This document shows positions 48,767 to 56,027 of a DNA stretch of 64,000 bases, one piece after another (positions within the stretch are counted from its first letter, which is position 1; every line of letters starts with the position of its first letter). The stretch is taken from positions 682,001 through 746,000 of the forward strand of contig CAVTFN010000005.1 of NCBI GenBank assembly GCA_963734065.1. The letters run 5' to 3'. The translations under genes were made by a program, and so were the position numbers. The DNA comes from DATBLE01 sp963734065. Its GTDB lineage: Bacteria; Actinomycetota; Thermoleophilia; Gaiellales; Gaiellaceae. Under the pieces are notes generated by a model. That model did no database searches and had not been told where the DNA came from. It saw nothing but the letters and a program-made list of their open reading frames with translations.

Positions 48767-49717
48767 GTGATTGCATCGAGCCAGTGGGCCGGACTCGAGC
48801 TGCGTCATCTGATCACGCTCGAGGCCGTGGCAAGAAATCGCTCCTTCCGGAAGGCTGCCCTCTGCCTGAACTACACCCAGTCGGGGATCAGCCAGCAGGT
48901 GGCCGCGCTCGAGCGGATCGTCGGCGAGCGGCTGATCGAGCGACCCGGCGGCTCGAGGCCCGTCGGGCTGACCGCCGCCGGCGAGGTCGTCCTCCGCCAC
49001 GCCGAGTCGATCTTCCACGAGATCACGGCAGCTCAGGCCGACGTGGACGTGCTCACGCGCGGCACCTCCGGCATGCTCAGGGTCGGCGCCTTCCAGAGCG
49101 TCAGCGCCGAGGTCGTCCCCGAGCTGATCCGCCGGCTCCCGGACGCCCAGCCGGGCCTGTCGGTCGACCTCGTGCAGACGACAGCCGACAGCGAGCTCTT
49201 CGCCCTCCTGGAAGAGGGCAAGCTCGACGTCACCTTCGCGATCCTGCCGCTCCCGCAAGGCCCGTTCGAGGCGGTCGAGCTGTTCGCCGATCCGATCGTG
49301 CTGCTGGTCTCGACGAGCTCGCCGCTCGCCCGGCGGCGCGAGCCGGTCACGCTCGAGGAGCTGGCCGGGCTGCCCCTGATCACCTCGCACGACTGCCGCT
49401 ACCTGAACGGGTTCGAGGCGCGGATGCACGAGCGCGGCTACGAGCCCGAGGTCGTGCACCGCACCGACGACAACGGGACGCTCTACGGCCTGATCGCCGG
49501 CGGGGTCGGCGCCGCCGTCGGCACCCAGCTGGTCGCGGACGGCGCCAAGGGCAGCGTCGCCACGCTCCAGATCGAGGAGCCGCTGGCGCCGAGGCGGGTC
49601 GCGCTCGCCTGGCGGCGCGACCGCGAGTTCCCGCCCAGGCACGAGGCGTTCCTCGAGCTCGTCCGCTCCGTCTGCCGCGACCTCGGGCTCGAGCCGACCG
49701 CGGCCGCTGCTGCCTAG
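48767..49717 (+). CDS. LysR-family transcriptional regulator
   Basis: GTG 48767 (after GGAGAGAG) gives 316 residues. The N-terminal winged helix is LELRHLITLEAVARNRSFRKAALCLNYTQSGISQQVAALERIVGERLIERPGG, and the C-terminal effector domain begins TSGMLRVGAFQSVSAEVVPELI and contains LADPIVLLVSTSSPLA-like strands and GLIAGGVGAAVGTQLVA. It is divergent from the orphan oligopeptide-binding protein and probably controls it. The effector is unknown. Confidence 0.92.
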   Translation: MIASSQWAGLELRHLITLEAVARNRSFRKAALCLNYTQSGISQQVAALERIVGERLIERPGGSRPVGLTAAGEVVLRHAESIFHEITAAQADVDVLTRGTSGMLRVGAFQSVSAEVVPELIRRLPDAQPGLSVDLVQTTADSELFALLEEGKLDVTFAILPLPQGPFEAVELFADPIVLLVSTSSPLARRREPVTLEELAGLPLITSHDCRYLNGFEARMHERGYEPEVVHRTDDNGTLYGLIAGGVGAAVGTQLVADGAKGSVATLQIEEPLAPRRVALAWRRDREFPPRHEAFLELVRSVCRDLGLEPTAAAAA

Positions 49718-50193
49718 GCGCCGGTCTGGGGGCTCTCGGCGGTCGGGCACGACCGCGACCGGTAGATCCCGAAGCGTTTCGGCGAGAGGATCCAGCGCCA
49801 CCGGCCGTCGACCGCGACGGCGTGCACGGTCTGCGTGACGATCACCGACTCGTCGAGCACGGGCTCGCTGAGCTTCAGCCGGAACGTGACCGCCTTGCTG
49901 GTCACGGTCCCGCGGTCGCCTGGGACGTTGATCCGCTCGTCCGCGGCCCGAACGACCCGGATCCAGTCGAGGTGCCCGGGGATCGGAGTCATCGCCTCGC
50001 AGCTCACGTACACGGTGCGGGTCGCGACGCGCTGCTGCGCCGGATGGAGCGAGGGCCAGACGCCGGCGTAGTCGTTGTCGGCGATGTGGCTGACGATTCC
50101 GCGGAGGAAGACGACGGGGTCGGCATCCGGCTGCGTCGGCCCGTCGTCGCGGCCGCCCGCCCAGACGGCGACGCCCACGCCGACCGCGATCAC
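49714..50193 (-). CDS. Membrane-anchored NTF2-like/unknown protein
   Basis: GTG 50193 is the only usable start after an upstream stop. An N-terminal hydrophobic segment (VIAVGVGVAVWAGG) anchors the protein; the remaining 140 residues (PVVFLRGIVSHIADNDYAGVWPSLHPAQQRVAT ... VYVSCEAMTPIPG ... AVAVDGRWRWILSPKRFGIYRSRSC) resemble small secreted proteins of the NTF2-like type in actinobacteria. Two cysteines may pair. It overlaps the LysR stop by four bases and is divergent from the discoidin-like gene. Confidence 0.68.
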   Translation of the reverse strand: MIAVGVGVAVWAGGRDDGPTQPDADPVVFLRGIVSHIADNDYAGVWPSLHPAQQRVATRTVYVSCEAMTPIPGHLDWIRVVRAADERINVPGDRGTVTSKAVTFRLKLSEPVLDESVIVTQTVHAVAVDGRWRWILSPKRFGIYRSRSCPTAESPQTGA

Positions 50194-50285
50194 GACCGCG
50201 GCGAACCCGAGCGCCCACTGCTGTTTGCCTGGCGAGGCCGTCGTCGGATCCTACTCCCCCGGCCCGATCAGCAAACTATGAATCG

Positions 50286-50873
50286 GTGAATCGCCTGCTT
50301 GCCGGGGGGGCCCTGGCGGTCTTCATCGCCGCGATGGCCGTGATCGCGCTCTCCAGCGTTGGCTCGAAGAGCAGCCGGACACAGTCGACCACGACGGTCG
50401 CGACCACGAAGCCGGTCAGCCGGCCGGAGGCGCCGAAGGCGCCGCCGACGCCTGCGCGGATCAAGCTGGTCGCGGTCGGCCCGTACGATCCGGACGGCGA
50501 CGGCACCGAGAACGACGCCGAGGTGAAGAACGCCGTCGACGGCAACGCCTCCACCTTCTGGAGCACCGAGCACTACACGCACGGGTTCTTCAAGCCGGGC
50601 GTCGGCGTCGTCCTCGACGCCGGGAAGAAACGGCCGATCGCGCGCGTGCTGGTGGGAACGGACACCGCCGGCTCGCGGGCCGAGATCCAGCTCGCCGACC
50701 AGCCGACGGGGCCCTACCGGGTGGTGTCGGCCGACAGGTCGCTCCAGCCGGGCACGACCGGGTTCGCCCTGAAGCGCGGGTCGTCCGGGCGCTACGTCCT
50801 GGTCTGGCTGACGGCCTTGCCGACCGCCACCGGCGAGGGGCACATCACCGAGGTGCGGGCGATCGGGCGCTAG
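50286..50873 (+). CDS. Membrane-anchored discoidin (F5/8 type C)-like protein
   Basis: GTG 50286 starts a signal-anchor (LLAGGALAVFIAAMAVIALSSVG), followed by a Thr/Pro-rich linker and a galactose-binding-like domain: IKLVAVGPYDPDGDGTENDAEVKNAVDGNASTFWSTEHYTH ... GVGVVLDAGKKRPIARVLVGTD. In actinobacteria such domains often form the C-terminus of protein kinases or MurJ-like proteins; here it stands alone. It probably binds a sugar or wall polymer outside the cell. Confidence 0.8.
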   Translation: MNRLLAGGALAVFIAAMAVIALSSVGSKSSRTQSTTTVATTKPVSRPEAPKAPPTPARIKLVAVGPYDPDGDGTENDAEVKNAVDGNASTFWSTEHYTHGFFKPGVGVVLDAGKKRPIARVLVGTDTAGSRAEIQLADQPTGPYRVVSADRSLQPGTTGFALKRGSSGRYVLVWLTALPTATGEGHITEVRAIGR

Positions 50874-50877
50874 ACAG

Positions 50878-51954
50878 TCAGGCAGGAGCGGCGACGCCGG
50901 CGAAGCAGCGCCGGACGCGGACGAACATCGCCTCGAGCGCGAGGGCCGGGGTGACGTTGAACTCCTCGAACGTGCGCCAGGCGCCGAGGACGACCTCGGC
51001 CGCCTGCTCCGCCGCGGGCATGCGCTCGGAGGTCCCGTCCTCCGCCAGCTCGCCGATGCGGTCGTAGTGGACGACGGCGCGCTCGGCTCCGGCCGCGACG
51101 ACGAGGAGGTCGCGGTACCACGCGGCCAGCTCCTCGAGCGCGAACAGGATCTCCTCGCGCTCCGCGCCGCGCTCGGCCCGCCGGACGTGCTGCTCGGCCT
51201 CCCGGTCGGGTAGGTCGCGACCGGCGATCGCCTCCTCGGCCGCGGCCCGCTCCTCGGCGCCCCGCTCGGCCGCGAGCGCAGTCACCGTCTGGGCGGCGGC
51301 GGCCGGATCGAACGCCGGGTCGGCGTACGCGGCGCGTGCGACCCCGAGCAGCTCGGCTCGCCGGCGGACGGCGTCCGGGTCGAGCAGGCGGGCGACCCGG
51401 TCGAGACGGCCGGCCGCGACGCGTGCGACGGCGGTCAGCTCGTCCGGCGACAGCCCCGGCGCCAGCCGCTCCGCCTCGGCCCGGACGGCCCGCTCGGACA
51501 GCCGCTGGAACGGGACGAGCTGGCAGCGCGACCGGATCGTCTCCGAGATCGGGCCGAGCTCGTCGGCGGCGAGCACGACGACGGCGTAGGGCGGCGGCTC
51601 CTCGAGATCCTTGAGCAGCGAGTCGGCCGCCTCGGCGTTCAGCAGGTGTGCGTCGAAGATCAGGTAGACGCGGCGGTCGCCCTCGAACGGACGCATATGC
51701 AGGTCGCGGCGCAGCTCGCGGATGTCGTCGATCCTGATCTGGTCGCCGTGCGGCTCGAGGACGTACAGGTCGGGGTGGGCGCGCCGCTCGACGCGGTCGC
51801 CGTCGGCGAGCAGCCGCGCGGCGAAGGCGAGCGCCGCCCGGCGCTTGCCGACGCCGGCTGGGCCGTGGAAGAGATAGGCGTGGGCGGGGCCTTCCCGGAG
51901 CGCCGCGGCGAGCAGGTCCTTCGCCTGCTCCTGCTCGATCAACGTCTCGAACAT
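50878..51954 (-). CDS. holB: DNA polymerase III delta' subunit-like ATPase
   Basis: This is a clamp-loader subunit. It has Walker A GPAGVGKR, Walker B-like VYLIFDAHLLNAEAADSLLKDLEEPPPYAVVVLAADELGPISETIRSRCQ, and the sensor-1 SRCQ that are typical of delta'/DnaX-like proteins. It lacks the zinc-binding cysteines of DnaX. ATG 51954 overlaps the tmk stop, the usual tmk-holB order in bacteria. Length 358 residues, normal. Confidence 0.9.
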   Translation of the reverse strand: MFETLIEQEQAKDLLAAALREGPAHAYLFHGPAGVGKRRAALAFAARLLADGDRVERRAHPDLYVLEPHGDQIRIDDIRELRRDLHMRPFEGDRRVYLIFDAHLLNAEAADSLLKDLEEPPPYAVVVLAADELGPISETIRSRCQLVPFQRLSERAVRAEAERLAPGLSPDELTAVARVAAGRLDRVARLLDPDAVRRRAELLGVARAAYADPAFDPAAAAQTVTALAAERGAEERAAAEEAIAGRDLPDREAEQHVRRAERGAEREEILFALEELAAWYRDLLVVAAGAERAVVHYDRIGELAEDGTSERMPAAEQAAEVVLGAWRTFEEFNVTPALALEAMFVRVRRCFAGVAAPA

Positions 51955-52550
51955 CAGCGCAGCTCCTCCACCCGGTCGCGGACGGTCGCAGCGATCTCCT
52001 CCGGCGGCAGGGCACCGTCGAGCAGCTCGATCCGATCTGGGAAGCGGCGCGCGAGCTCCTCGTAGGCGGCGCCGACCCGCGCCTGGAACGCGTCGCCCTC
52101 GCGCTCGATCCGGTCGGGGTCTCCCTGTCGGCGCGTACCGGCGGCGCCGGCGTCGAGCGCGAGCACGAAGGTCCGATCGGGCAGGAGCCCCTCGAGCACG
52201 GTCAGGTTGAGCTGGAGCACGGCCTCCAGCCCGAGCCCGCGGGCGATCCCCTGGTACGCCAGCGAGGAGTCGACGAACCGGTCGCAGACGACGTCGGCGC
52301 CGCGCTCCAGCGCCGGTCTGATCACCTCGGCGGCGTGCTCGGCCCGGGAGGCGGCAAAGAGCGCCGCCTCGGCCCAGCCCGCCATCTCCGGCCCGTTCAG
52401 GACGAGCTGCCGGACCGCCTCGCCGAGCTCCGTCCCGCCCGGCTCGCGGGTCGCGACCACGTCGCGCCCCAGCCCGAGCAGGTGCTGCTCGAGCAGCCGC
52501 GCCTGCGTCGACTTCCCCGAGCCGTCGACCCCTTCGATGCTCACGAACAC
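51954..52550 (-). CDS. tmk: Thymidylate kinase
   Basis: It phosphorylates dTMP to dTDP. P-loop EGVDGSGKSTQ, TREPGGTELGEAVRQ, the DRFVDSSLAYQG motif, and a lid segment (TRRQGDPDRIEREGDAFQARV) are all present. It is 198 residues long. GTG start at 52550. It overlaps holB by one base. It works downstream of ThyX in dTTP synthesis. Confidence 0.95.
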   Translation of the reverse strand: MFVSIEGVDGSGKSTQARLLEQHLLGLGRDVVATREPGGTELGEAVRQLVLNGPEMAGWAEAALFAASRAEHAAEVIRPALERGADVVCDRFVDSSLAYQGIARGLGLEAVLQLNLTVLEGLLPDRTFVLALDAGAAGTRRQGDPDRIEREGDAFQARVGAAYEELARRFPDRIELLDGALPPEEIAATVRDRVEELR

Positions 52551-52586
52551 GCCGTGATTAGAACAGGTGCGTCGCGCTCGGCGGGG

Positions 52587-53168
52587 ATGGGGAGGAGCGG
52601 CCGCCGGCGGCGCGAATCACCCCCCGTGGATTCGCCCGCGCAGATCGAGCTCGTCCGGCCCTGGCGCACGGCCACACTCGTCGCCTCGGGAGTGGCGGCG
52701 GTCGAGCTGGTCGCGCTGGTCGTCCTCGGCCTGGTGCTGGTCGGGCGCTCGCTCGCGCCCCACGTCCACGCCGCCGCCGCGAAGGCGGCGCGCGAGCCGA
52801 AGCACGCCGCGGCGCCGGCGAAGCACGAGACCAGGCCGAAGCCGGTGCGGCCCGCCCACACGGCGCGGATCCTGCCGCGTGCGAAGACCGGCGTCCTCGT
52901 CCTGAACGGAAACGGGATCGCAGGCGCCGCCGCCCAGGCAGCGTCGATCGTGCGTGCCCGCGGGTACGCGGTCACCGCCACGAAGAACGCCCCTCGGACC
53001 GGCTACCCGACCTGGCGGCTGATGACCGCGCCGGGCTACGCCGCGGAGGCGATCCGCTTCGCCCGCGACCTCGGCCTGTCCCGGTCGCGAGTCGGCCCGC
53101 TCGACGGGATGATCCCGAAGCAGCTCCACGGCGCGAAGCTGGTCCTGATCCTCGGCACGTCTCGCTAG
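52587..53168 (+). CDS. Membrane protein with C-terminal LytR_C domain
   Basis: ATG 52587 (alternatively GTG 52626) gives 193 residues: a cytosolic arginine-rich start, one helix (TLVASGVAAVELVALVVLGLVLVG), an Ala/Lys/Pro linker, and a LytR_C domain (GVLVLNGNGIAGAAAQAASIVRARGYAVTATKNAP ... YAAEAIRFARDLGLSRSRVGPL ... GAKLVLILGT). These domains accompany LytR-CpsA-Psr wall-polymer ligases; the catalytic LCP part is missing. It converges with the O-antigen-ligase-like gene, overlapping by four bases, so a wall-glycopolymer role is plausible. Confidence 0.8.
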   Translation: MGRSGRRRRESPPVDSPAQIELVRPWRTATLVASGVAAVELVALVVLGLVLVGRSLAPHVHAAAAKAAREPKHAAAPAKHETRPKPVRPAHTARILPRAKTGVLVLNGNGIAGAAAQAASIVRARGYAVTATKNAPRTGYPTWRLMTAPGYAAEAIRFARDLGLSRSRVGPLDGMIPKQLHGAKLVLILGTSR

Positions 53169-55072
53169 CGCCCTTCGACCTTCGCCCGCGCCTGGTCGAG
53201 CAGCCCGCCGGGGCGGCCGGCCGGGCCGTACGGGTCGAGCCCGTACGCGCGGTCGAGATCGTGCAGCGCGGCGCGGTACTGCCCCGAGTAGAACTCGAAC
53301 GAGCCGAGCGCGAACCAGGTGCTCGAGTTCTTCGGCTGGAGGTTCACCGCGTCGCGGTAGTAGCCCTGCGCGTCGCGATCGTTGTACCGCGCCACCTCGG
53401 CGTCGCCGAGCACCTGCAGCGGGTCGGTCGCCAGCGGGTCGAGCCAGCGGGCCGAGCGGCCGTCCGACAGCGCGGCGCTCATCCGTCCGCCCGCGATCGC
53501 CTCGTAGGCCGAGTCGACGAGCCGGCCCGAGACGTACGGCGCGGTCAGCGAATAGAGGACGCCGGCCGCGACGAACGCGGCGACACCCGCCCACGCGGGC
53601 CGTAGCCGGCCGGCCGGGGGCGACGCCCCCAACCCGACGAGCACGCCGAGGGAGAAGAACGCCGGCGCGCCGACCGCGACGAACTCCCAGTGGATGTCGA
53701 CGAGGGAGTGGAGCAGGAACGCCCCCGCGGCCAGGGCGAGCGCCGCCGCCGCCGTCCGCTCAGGCGGCTCCACCCGGCGAACGGCCGTGACCGCCGCCGC
53801 GGCACCCGTCCCGATCAGCCCGAGCAGGAGGAGGAACCCGACGATGCCGGTCTCGGCCAGGAACTGCAGCGGCAGATCATGCGGCTCGGTGGTGACGATC
53901 GAGCCGTTACGGATCCCCCGCCGGGCGATCTCGAACGTCGCCGCACCCTTGCCGCCCGCCGGAGCCTCGGTGAAGAGCTGCCACGCCTCCTGCCACCACC
54001 GCCACCGGTTGCTGGAGCTGAGATCGGCGAGCCGGTTCGGGTTCTGGCTGACCTCCGCGGACTTCGCGCCGCGGAACTCGTCGAGGATCTGCCCGCTCTT
54101 GCTGGCCACGACCACGGCGACGGCGGCCACGCCCACCACGGCGACGAGAACGCCCAGGGCGCGCGTCAGCGAGCGCCGACGCTCGGGGGTCGGCTCGACC
54201 CGGGCGCCGAAGTAGGCGAGCACGCAGACGACCGCCGCGCCGACGCAGAGCAGGACGCCGAACCAGGCGCCGTCGTTCACACGGTCGCTGTACGGCTGCA
54301 GGTCGTCGGTCAGCGCAGGTCGCGAGAACGCCCAGAGCGCCACGAGCCCGGCGACCGGCGTGACGAGGACGAGCGTCGCGAGCGCCTCGAGGCGGTCTCG
54401 CTCGATCGCCAGCCAGGCGAGCGCCGCCACCGCGGCGACAGCGATCCCGGCACGCGAGTAGGTCAGGACGACGACGAGCTCGGCGAGGTAGACGAGGAGG
54501 GCGCCCGATGCCCGGACGACAGGATGGAACCGCCGGGAGCAGGCCGCCCACAGACCGAACGGCACCGCGGTGGCGGCGACGAGCGCGAGCGAGTTCCAGT
54601 AGCCGACGGGGTTGCGCAGCCTGGCGACGCGGGCGCCGTCGGGGAAGAGCGAGGGGATCATCTTGCCGAGCAGGGCCCAGGCCAGCACGAGGCCGAGCAG
54701 CACGGCCAGGCCGGCGGCGGCGGTCCGCGCCGGCTGCGGTGCGCGGGCGGCGAGCAGGCCGAGCAGGCCGATCGCCCCGTAGACGAGCAGCCGGTCGAAC
54801 GCCGCCCAGGACAGGTCGGGCGCGATCGACCACCACATCGTCAGCCCGACCCACGCGATCAGGGCGGCGAGCAGCCCGAGGGCGACCGCCCCGGCGCCGC
54901 GCGGCACCGGCAGACCACCGCCGGCGGCGATCGCGGCGGCGGCGATCACCGCCAGCGCGCCGATCCAGAACAGCCGCCCGTTCGAGGTCCCGTCGCCGAA
55001 GAACAGCGCGGTGAAGAGCAGCGCGGCCGCGGCGAGGAGGGCCGCGCGACCGGCGAGCACGGGGGCCTGCAT
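53165..55072 (-). CDS. O-antigen ligase-like (Wzy_C) membrane protein with TPR-like tail
   Basis: The 635-residue protein has about twelve helices. The Wzy_C loop includes SSNRWRWWQEAWQLFTEAPAGGKGAATFE and the motif TTEPHDLPLQFLAETGIVGFLLLLGLIG, as in O-antigen ligases and polymerases. After residue 530 the soluble tail (DAEVARYNDRDAQGYYRDAVNLQPKNSSTWFALGSFEFYSGQYRAALHDLDRAYGLDP) is TPR-like. It probably polymerises or transfers a surface glycan at the outer face of the membrane. Confidence 0.85.
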   Translation of the reverse strand: MQAPVLAGRAALLAAAALLFTALFFGDGTSNGRLFWIGALAVIAAAAIAAGGGLPVPRGAGAVALGLLAALIAWVGLTMWWSIAPDLSWAAFDRLLVYGAIGLLGLLAARAPQPARTAAAGLAVLLGLVLAWALLGKMIPSLFPDGARVARLRNPVGYWNSLALVAATAVPFGLWAACSRRFHPVVRASGALLVYLAELVVVLTYSRAGIAVAAVAALAWLAIERDRLEALATLVLVTPVAGLVALWAFSRPALTDDLQPYSDRVNDGAWFGVLLCVGAAVVCVLAYFGARVEPTPERRRSLTRALGVLVAVVGVAAVAVVVASKSGQILDEFRGAKSAEVSQNPNRLADLSSSNRWRWWQEAWQLFTEAPAGGKGAATFEIARRGIRNGSIVTTEPHDLPLQFLAETGIVGFLLLLGLIGTGAAAAVTAVRRVEPPERTAAAALALAAGAFLLHSLVDIHWEFVAVGAPAFFSLGVLVGLGASPPAGRLRPAWAGVAAFVAAGVLYSLTAPYVSGRLVDSAYEAIAGGRMSAALSDGRSARWLDPLATDPLQVLGDAEVARYNDRDAQGYYRDAVNLQPKNSSTWFALGSFEFYSGQYRAALHDLDRAYGLDPYGPAGRPGGLLDQARAKVEGR

Positions 55073-55205
55073 GGCCGCCCGACGCTAGCGGGTCCTGCCG
55101 ACGACGGCCCAGAATCCGGGCTAGGCTTTAACAGACCCTTTACGGGGGCCTCACGGCTAGCGAACGGCGCCCGGTGAGACTGGGTCGAGCCGTTCCGCCC
55201 GGGGC

Positions 55206-55913
55206 ATGACGTACAGTGCATTGGACGAGAGAGACACCGACCGGCGCCCGGGTGGGTACGGTCATCCGTTTCGCGTGATCCGTTTGCTTCGCCACACCCT
55301 CGTTGCACTCCTGATCGTGGGCGCCGCCACCGCGGCGTTCGCAGCGGGCACGGCCGGCGCGGCCGGAGCGGTCGCGAAGAGCAAGACGCCCTGCTGGAAG
55401 GTGTTGATCAACGACTGGTACGACGGCCGGATCGACGGCATCTATGCGATCCACTGCTACCGGGACGCGCTGCAGCATCTTCCGGCCGACGTGGACACGT
55501 ATTCGAGCGCCAGGGACGACATCCGGCAGGCGCTGCAGAAGCGGATCACCCAGAGCCATAACGGCGGCAACGCCAACGGCGGAGGGGCGAACGGCGGCGG
55601 TGCCGCGGGTGGCGGCACGAGCGGTGGAGGCAGCGCCGGCGGCGGAACCTCCGGTGGCGGGACGTCGGGCGGCGGCTCGTCGGGCGGGAACGACACCAGC
55701 GGCCCGATCCCGAACGCGATCAGCAATCTCGGCCCCAAGAAGGCCGACTCCCTGCCGGTCCCGCTCCTCGTCCTGGGCGGCGTGGCGATCGTCCTGATGG
55801 CGGCCGGCGGCGCCGGTTTCCTGGCGCGCCGCACGCGCACGCGGCGGGCCCAGCTCGCCTCCGCCGCCTCGGTCCCGCACGGCCCCGGGCCGGAGCCGAC
55901 CGAGCAGTCGTAG
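55206..55913 (+). CDS. Gly-rich surface protein with C-terminal membrane anchor
   Basis: The 235-residue protein (ATG 55206; GTG 55275 alternative) has an export signal (LLRHTLVALLIVGAATAAFAAGTAGA), a short conserved domain (PCWKVLINDWYDGRIDGIYAIHCYRDALQHLPADVDTYSSARDDIRQALQ), a Gly/Ser/Thr-rich region of GGGTSGGGS-type repeats (about 55561-55690), and a C-terminal helix (LPVPLLVLGGVAIVLMAAGGAGFLA) followed by arginines. The design suggests a cell-surface protein anchored at its C-terminus. It precedes nrdJ by 114 bp but need not be related. Confidence 0.75.
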   Translation: MTYSALDERDTDRRPGGYGHPFRVIRLLRHTLVALLIVGAATAAFAAGTAGAAGAVAKSKTPCWKVLINDWYDGRIDGIYAIHCYRDALQHLPADVDTYSSARDDIRQALQKRITQSHNGGNANGGGANGGGAAGGGTSGGGSAGGGTSGGGTSGGGSSGGNDTSGPIPNAISNLGPKKADSLPVPLLVLGGVAIVLMAAGGAGFLARRTRTRRAQLASAASVPHGPGPEPTEQS

Positions 55914-55979
55914 CTCGGTAAATCACCTGCAAATCAGCTAAAAAGCGTTCCGTCCGAAGGACGCTCTACGCTCCTTGGT

Positions 55980-55998
55980 CCCTCTCCGGGGGAGAGGG
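55980..55998. repeat. Hairpin in the nrdJ leader
   Basis: CCCTCTCC-GGG-GGAGAGGG, an 8-bp stem 30 bp before the nrdJ ATG, next to another imperfect hairpin (AGCGTTCC/GGACGCT, about 55944-55965). No cobalamin-riboswitch or NrdR-box pattern was found in the 114-bp leader. Confidence 0.6.
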
Positions 55999-56027
55999 AG
56001 CCCGCAGCTATCCTTGGGAGGAAAGAG

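Noticed and set aside
55561..55690. Short tandem GGC-rich repeats that could look like an array
   Set aside because: They encode the Gly/Ser/Thr-rich segment of a surface protein in frame; they are not CRISPR.
55914..56027. A possible cobalamin riboswitch before nrdJ
   Set aside because: The leader is only 114 bp and lacks the B12-box; only simple hairpins are present.
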